Assembly: GCA_964429355.1 (NCBI GenBank)
Contig: CAYSCH010000406.1
Span: 1 to 8,364 of the forward strand
Source: JAAYAY01 sp964429355
GTDB taxonomy: Bacteria > Planctomycetota > Planctomycetia > Pirellulales > Thermoguttaceae
DNA: 8,364 nucleotides
Reading direction: 5' to 3'
The translations under genes and the position numbers were made by a program. This document shows, in pieces, positions 6,730 through 8,364 of this stretch. The stretch's first letter is position 1. Each line of letters starts with the position of its first letter. The notes under the pieces were generated by a model, which was not told the DNA's origin, did no database searches, and saw only the letters and a program-made list of their open reading frames with translations.

Positions 6730-6750
6730 ATTCTAAGGAGGCGATGTCAA

Positions 6751-6822
6751 GCGTGGTTAGCTCAGAGGTAGAGCACCAGACACGTAATCTGGCTGTCGCG
6801 GGTTCGACTCCCGTACCACCGA
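6751..6822 (+). tRNA. tRNA-like element C, nearest to tRNA-Thr(CGT), with defects
   Basis: The most standard cloverleaf of the group. Positions 8-9 are TA. The D arm is GCTC-AGAGGTA-GAGC with A14 and GG18-19. The anticodon stem CCAGA/TCTGG (6776-6780/6788-6792) is perfect, the variable loop CTGTC is 5 nt, and the T arm is GCGGG-TTCGACT-CCCGT with one G-U. The 7-nt anticodon loop CACGTAA puts CGT at 34-36 (Thr), but position 33 is A instead of the near-universal T. The acceptor GCGTGGT (6751-6757) pairs with ACCACCG (6815-6821) in only 5 of 7 positions: 1-72 is G-G and 2-71 is C-C. A 3' end ACCACGC would restore both. Discriminator A is followed by CCG, so no CCA is encoded. Likely a tRNA-Thr pseudogene or a specialised tRNA-like RNA; a working tRNA is less likely. 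Confidence 0.6.
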
Positions 6823-6824
6823 CC

Positions 6825-6841
6825 GCAGGCTGCAAACCTGC
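6825..6841 (+). repeat. Isolated Cys-type anticodon hairpin
   Basis: GCAGG-CTGCAAA-CCTGC is a perfect 5-bp, 7-nt-loop hairpin identical in form to a tRNA-Cys(GCA) anticodon arm, with T33, GCA and A37-A38. It starts 3 nt after element C, but no D arm precedes it and no T arm follows at the right distance. Its loop differs from that of element B (CTGCAGG) by one base. Confidence 0.5.
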
Positions 6842-6945
6842 TCACCAATGGCCCGAGGGAGGCGGGCGTTTGACTGATCCGCTCCTGCCGGCACCCAAGG
6901 CCGGTCAGGCCGGCGCGTGTTCGAATCCATCTTCGGATGGTGAGA
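6841..6945 (+). ncRNA. tRNA-like element D: acceptor-like stem enclosing several hairpins
   Basis: CTCACCA (6841-6847) pairs perfectly over 7 bp with TGGTGAG (6938-6944), followed by A6945 where a discriminator would be. Inside, CCGGC-ACCCAAG-GCCGG (6888-6904) is a 5-bp, 7-nt-loop arm with CCA at the anticodon position but no T33. TTCGAAT at 6920-6926 looks like a T-loop, but its flanks do not form a T stem; TTCGAA-TCCATC-TTCGGA can form instead, as can CCATC-TTCG-GATGG, which competes with the closing stem. At 104 nt plus discriminator it is too long for a standard tRNA. A structured RNA or tRNA remnant; low certainty. Confidence 0.3.
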
Positions 6946-7179
6946 AGCGAACCGGCCGCCCGCAACATGTGTCCGGCTGGGGCAGCACCAACGAGTGCCA
7001 TGAAGTGCGTGGATACCGCTTCCAGCCGCCTTCGGCGAGCGGTCGCGAAAGCACGGCCACTCGGCGTCGATACCGATTGCCGCCCAGCCGTGACCCGAAC
7101 GACCGACAAACCGAAGGTGATTGAAAGCTCAAGCGTCACTCCGCATTCGAACGTGTGATTGGCAAGCGTTCCGTCCCCC

Positions 7180-7195
7180 GAAGGTGCCAACCTTC
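7180..7195. repeat. Short perfect hairpin in the slipin leader
   Basis: GAAGGT-GCCA-ACCTTC is a 6-bp stem with a 4-nt loop, 159 nt before the slipin ATG. No T-run follows. Confidence 0.4.
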
Positions 7196-7223
7196 CGGCA
7201 AGATAAGAAAGATCTAAACAGAC

Positions 7224-7269
7224 ATCCGAGGGATCGGCCGACCGAGCACGAGTTTCTCTTCTCTCGGAT
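7224..7269. repeat. 7-bp inverted repeat in the slipin leader
   Basis: ATCCGAG (7224-7230) and CTCGGAT (7263-7269) are exact complements enclosing 32 nt that contains TCGGCCGA. It could be an mRNA leader structure or an operator; nothing in the sequence decides this. Confidence 0.35.
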
Positions 7270-7354
7270 ACCTTTGCTTCCTTCTGTTCAAAGACACAAG
7301 ACAATAAATCGCACCAACAATAGTTTGAGGGAAGCCGCAGGCAGGAGGACAATC

Positions 7355-8364
7355 ATGTTCATCATCAAGACCGTCAAGATCCGCAGCTACGAAGCGGGGC
7401 TGTGCTTCCGCGACGGCGAGTTTCACGGGCTGCTCAGCAAGGGCCGTCACTGGTTCTTCGATCCGCTGGGCAAGGTCCGTGTTGACGTGGTCTCCCTGCG
7501 AGATCCGGCCCTCGTGCACAACCAGCTCGACATGATCGTCAAATCGGGTGTGCTCGCCGACCGCGCTGTCGTGCTCGACTTGAAGGATTACCAGCGAGCC
7601 CTGGTCTGGATCGACGGCCGTTTCAGCCATGTCCTGCCCTCCGGCCAGTTCGCCTACTGGACGGCCCTGCGCGACGTCAAGACCGAGATCGTCGACGCCC
7701 GCACCGTCCGCTTCCGGCACGACGACCTGGCGGTGATCCTCCGCGCGCCCGTGGCCGAGAGCGTCCTGGAGACCTGCCAGATCGAGCAGGACCAAGCGGG
7801 CGTGTTGTTTGCCGACGGCCAGTACGTGGAAACGCTGCCTCCCGGCCGCTACGCCTTCTGGAAGGGCATCAAGAAGACCGCCCTCGTCCGCGTCGACATG
7901 CGTGAAGCGATGATCGACGTGGGGGGCCAGGAACTGATGACGGCCGACAAGGTCACGCTTCGATTGAACGCCCTGGTGACCTACCGGGTGACGGACGCCC
8001 GCCAGTCCGTCAGCGCCAGCGACGACGCCCGTCAGGCCCTGTACCGTGAGGCCCAGTTGGCCCTGCGCACCGTGGTTGGCGTGCGCGACCTGGACGGCTT
8101 CCTGGCCGCCAAGGAGGCCGTGGCCCAGGAAGTGGAGGAGATGCTCCGCAACCGCGCCAAGGATTTGGGCCTGAAGATCGTTTCGGTCGGTGTCCGCGAC
8201 GTGATCCTGCCCGGCGACATGAAGGACCTGATGAACAAGGTCATGGAGGCCAAGAAGGCCGCCGAGGCCAACCTCATCGCCCGTCGCGAAGAGACGGCCG
8301 CCATGCGCAGCCAGGCCAACACGGCCAAGCTCCTGGAGACCAGCCCCACGCTCATGCGGCTCCG
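7355..8364 (+). CDS. Slipin family protein (SPFH/Band 7), C-terminus cut by window edge
   Basis: The ATG at 7355 follows AGGAGG (7343-7348) by 6 nt, and the frame is open to the window end (336 residues). The SPFH core is about 175-300: RVDMREAMIDVGGQELMTADKVTLRLNALVTYRVTDA, a YREAQLALRTVVGVRDLDGFL helix, and GLKIVSVGVRDVILPGDMKDLMNKVMEAKKAAEANLIARREETAAMRSQANTAKLL, the characteristic slipin end of the domain passing into an Ala/Glu-rich coiled coil. Upstream, three related units of about 40 residues precede or overlap the core (about 7-46, 77-115, 141-182), each with a G.. or A-L-W.DG.F, L..G and FW or similar. No N-terminal membrane hairpin is seen, unlike stomatins. SPFH proteins scaffold membrane complexes and influence proteases; the specific partner is unknown. 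It has a long 5' leader and no close neighbour. Confidence 0.93.
   Translation, partial: MFIIKTVKIRSYEAGLCFRDGEFHGLLSKGRHWFFDPLGKVRVDVVSLRDPALVHNQLDMIVKSGVLADRAVVLDLKDYQRALVWIDGRFSHVLPSGQFAYWTALRDVKTEIVDARTVRFRHDDLAVILRAPVAESVLETCQIEQDQAGVLFADGQYVETLPPGRYAFWKGIKKTALVRVDMREAMIDVGGQELMTADKVTLRLNALVTYRVTDARQSVSASDDARQALYREAQLALRTVVGVRDLDGFLAAKEAVAQEVEEMLRNRAKDLGLKIVSVGVRDVILPGDMKDLMNKVMEAKKAAEANLIARREETAAMRSQANTAKLLETSPTLMRL

Larger units (their letters stand above)
6297..7354. other. Long non-coding region (1058 bp) rich in tRNA-like structures
   Basis: No reading frame here resembles a protein family. The frames on both strands that cross it give the stereotyped GVEP/GSTPVPP-type peptides produced when tRNA genes are translated. 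Three T-loops of sequence TTCGACT and one TTCGAAT occur within 520 nt on the + strand (6413, 6505, 6803 and 6920). The individual elements are listed separately. The segment 6946-7179 shows only ordinary short hairpins (for example CGCC-TTC-GGCG near 7029). The last part, from 7180, is the leader of the slipin gene. Confidence 0.7.

Noticed and set aside
6202..6771. 189-codon + frame overlapping the end of the SGNH gene
   Set aside because: Reads through elements A and B and yields tRNA-type peptide (GFDSHRRLF); no protein family.
6317..6835. Minus-strand frame with GVEPAT and LPGVEPGT segments
   Set aside because: These are the usual antisense translations of tRNA T-arms (GGTTCGACTCC), not protein motifs.
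6744..7124. 126-codon + frame with a strong Shine-Dalgarno-like TAAGGAGG
   Set aside because: Its start reads through tRNA-like element C and gives the stereotyped peptide (SSEVEH...GSTPVPP) of translated tRNAs; spacing to the ATG is only 2 nt.
7144..7152. TTCGAAC resembling a T-loop
   Set aside because: The flanking bases cannot form a T stem on either strand.
1..8364. CRISPR array, insertion sequence, integrase or phage genes
   Set aside because: No regularly spaced direct repeats, transposase or integrase motifs seen. The tRNA-like cluster has no adjacent integrase to suggest an attachment site.

Overview
The window is GC-rich bacterial DNA. The mix of genes (a secreted GtaA-type glutaminase, a signal-peptide SGNH hydrolase, an HNH_5-type nuclease, a slipin with an N-terminal repeat and a short two-TM histidine kinase), the long intergenic gaps and the low operon density suggest a planctomycete. 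That is an inference from protein character; no marker gene is present. All genes read on the + strand except the first.

Layout. 1-827 (minus): a sensor histidine kinase whose C-terminus is cut by the window edge. 828-1298: divergent intergenic region. 1299-3374: secreted glutaminase-like protein, ending in a GC-rich hairpin. 3464-4177: a protein with an unrecognised N-terminal half and a compact C-terminal domain of a type I recall from small hypothetical proteins. 4178-4605: non-coding, with a textbook intrinsic terminator at 4479-4518. 4606-5202: HNH endonuclease. 5203-5378: short gap with a 9-bp inverted repeat. 5379-6296: secreted SGNH/GDSL-like hydrolase. 6297-7354: about 1 kb without a credible protein gene. 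7355-8364: slipin/SPFH protein, cut by the window edge.

The unusual part is 6342-6945, a same-strand run of tRNA-like elements. Two (6342-6432 and 6435-6524, only 2 nt apart) have acceptor, D, anticodon and T arms, but G replaces T8 and A14 in both. One carries a 24-nt variable region. The other carries an 18-nt excess in the anticodon loop, made by an imperfect 13-nt tandem duplication. A third (6751-6822) is an almost standard tRNA with anticodon position CGT, but it lacks T33 and has two mismatches at the acceptor end. A free-standing Cys-type anticodon hairpin and a 7-bp acceptor-like closing stem with internal hairpins follow. Whether these are working unusual tRNAs, decaying tRNA genes or structured RNAs with another role cannot be decided from one sequence.

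The protein genes look largely independent: gaps are 88 to over 1000 nt and there are no overlaps. Two encode exported proteins (the glutaminase-like protein and the SGNH hydrolase). The kinase probably pairs with a response regulator outside the window.
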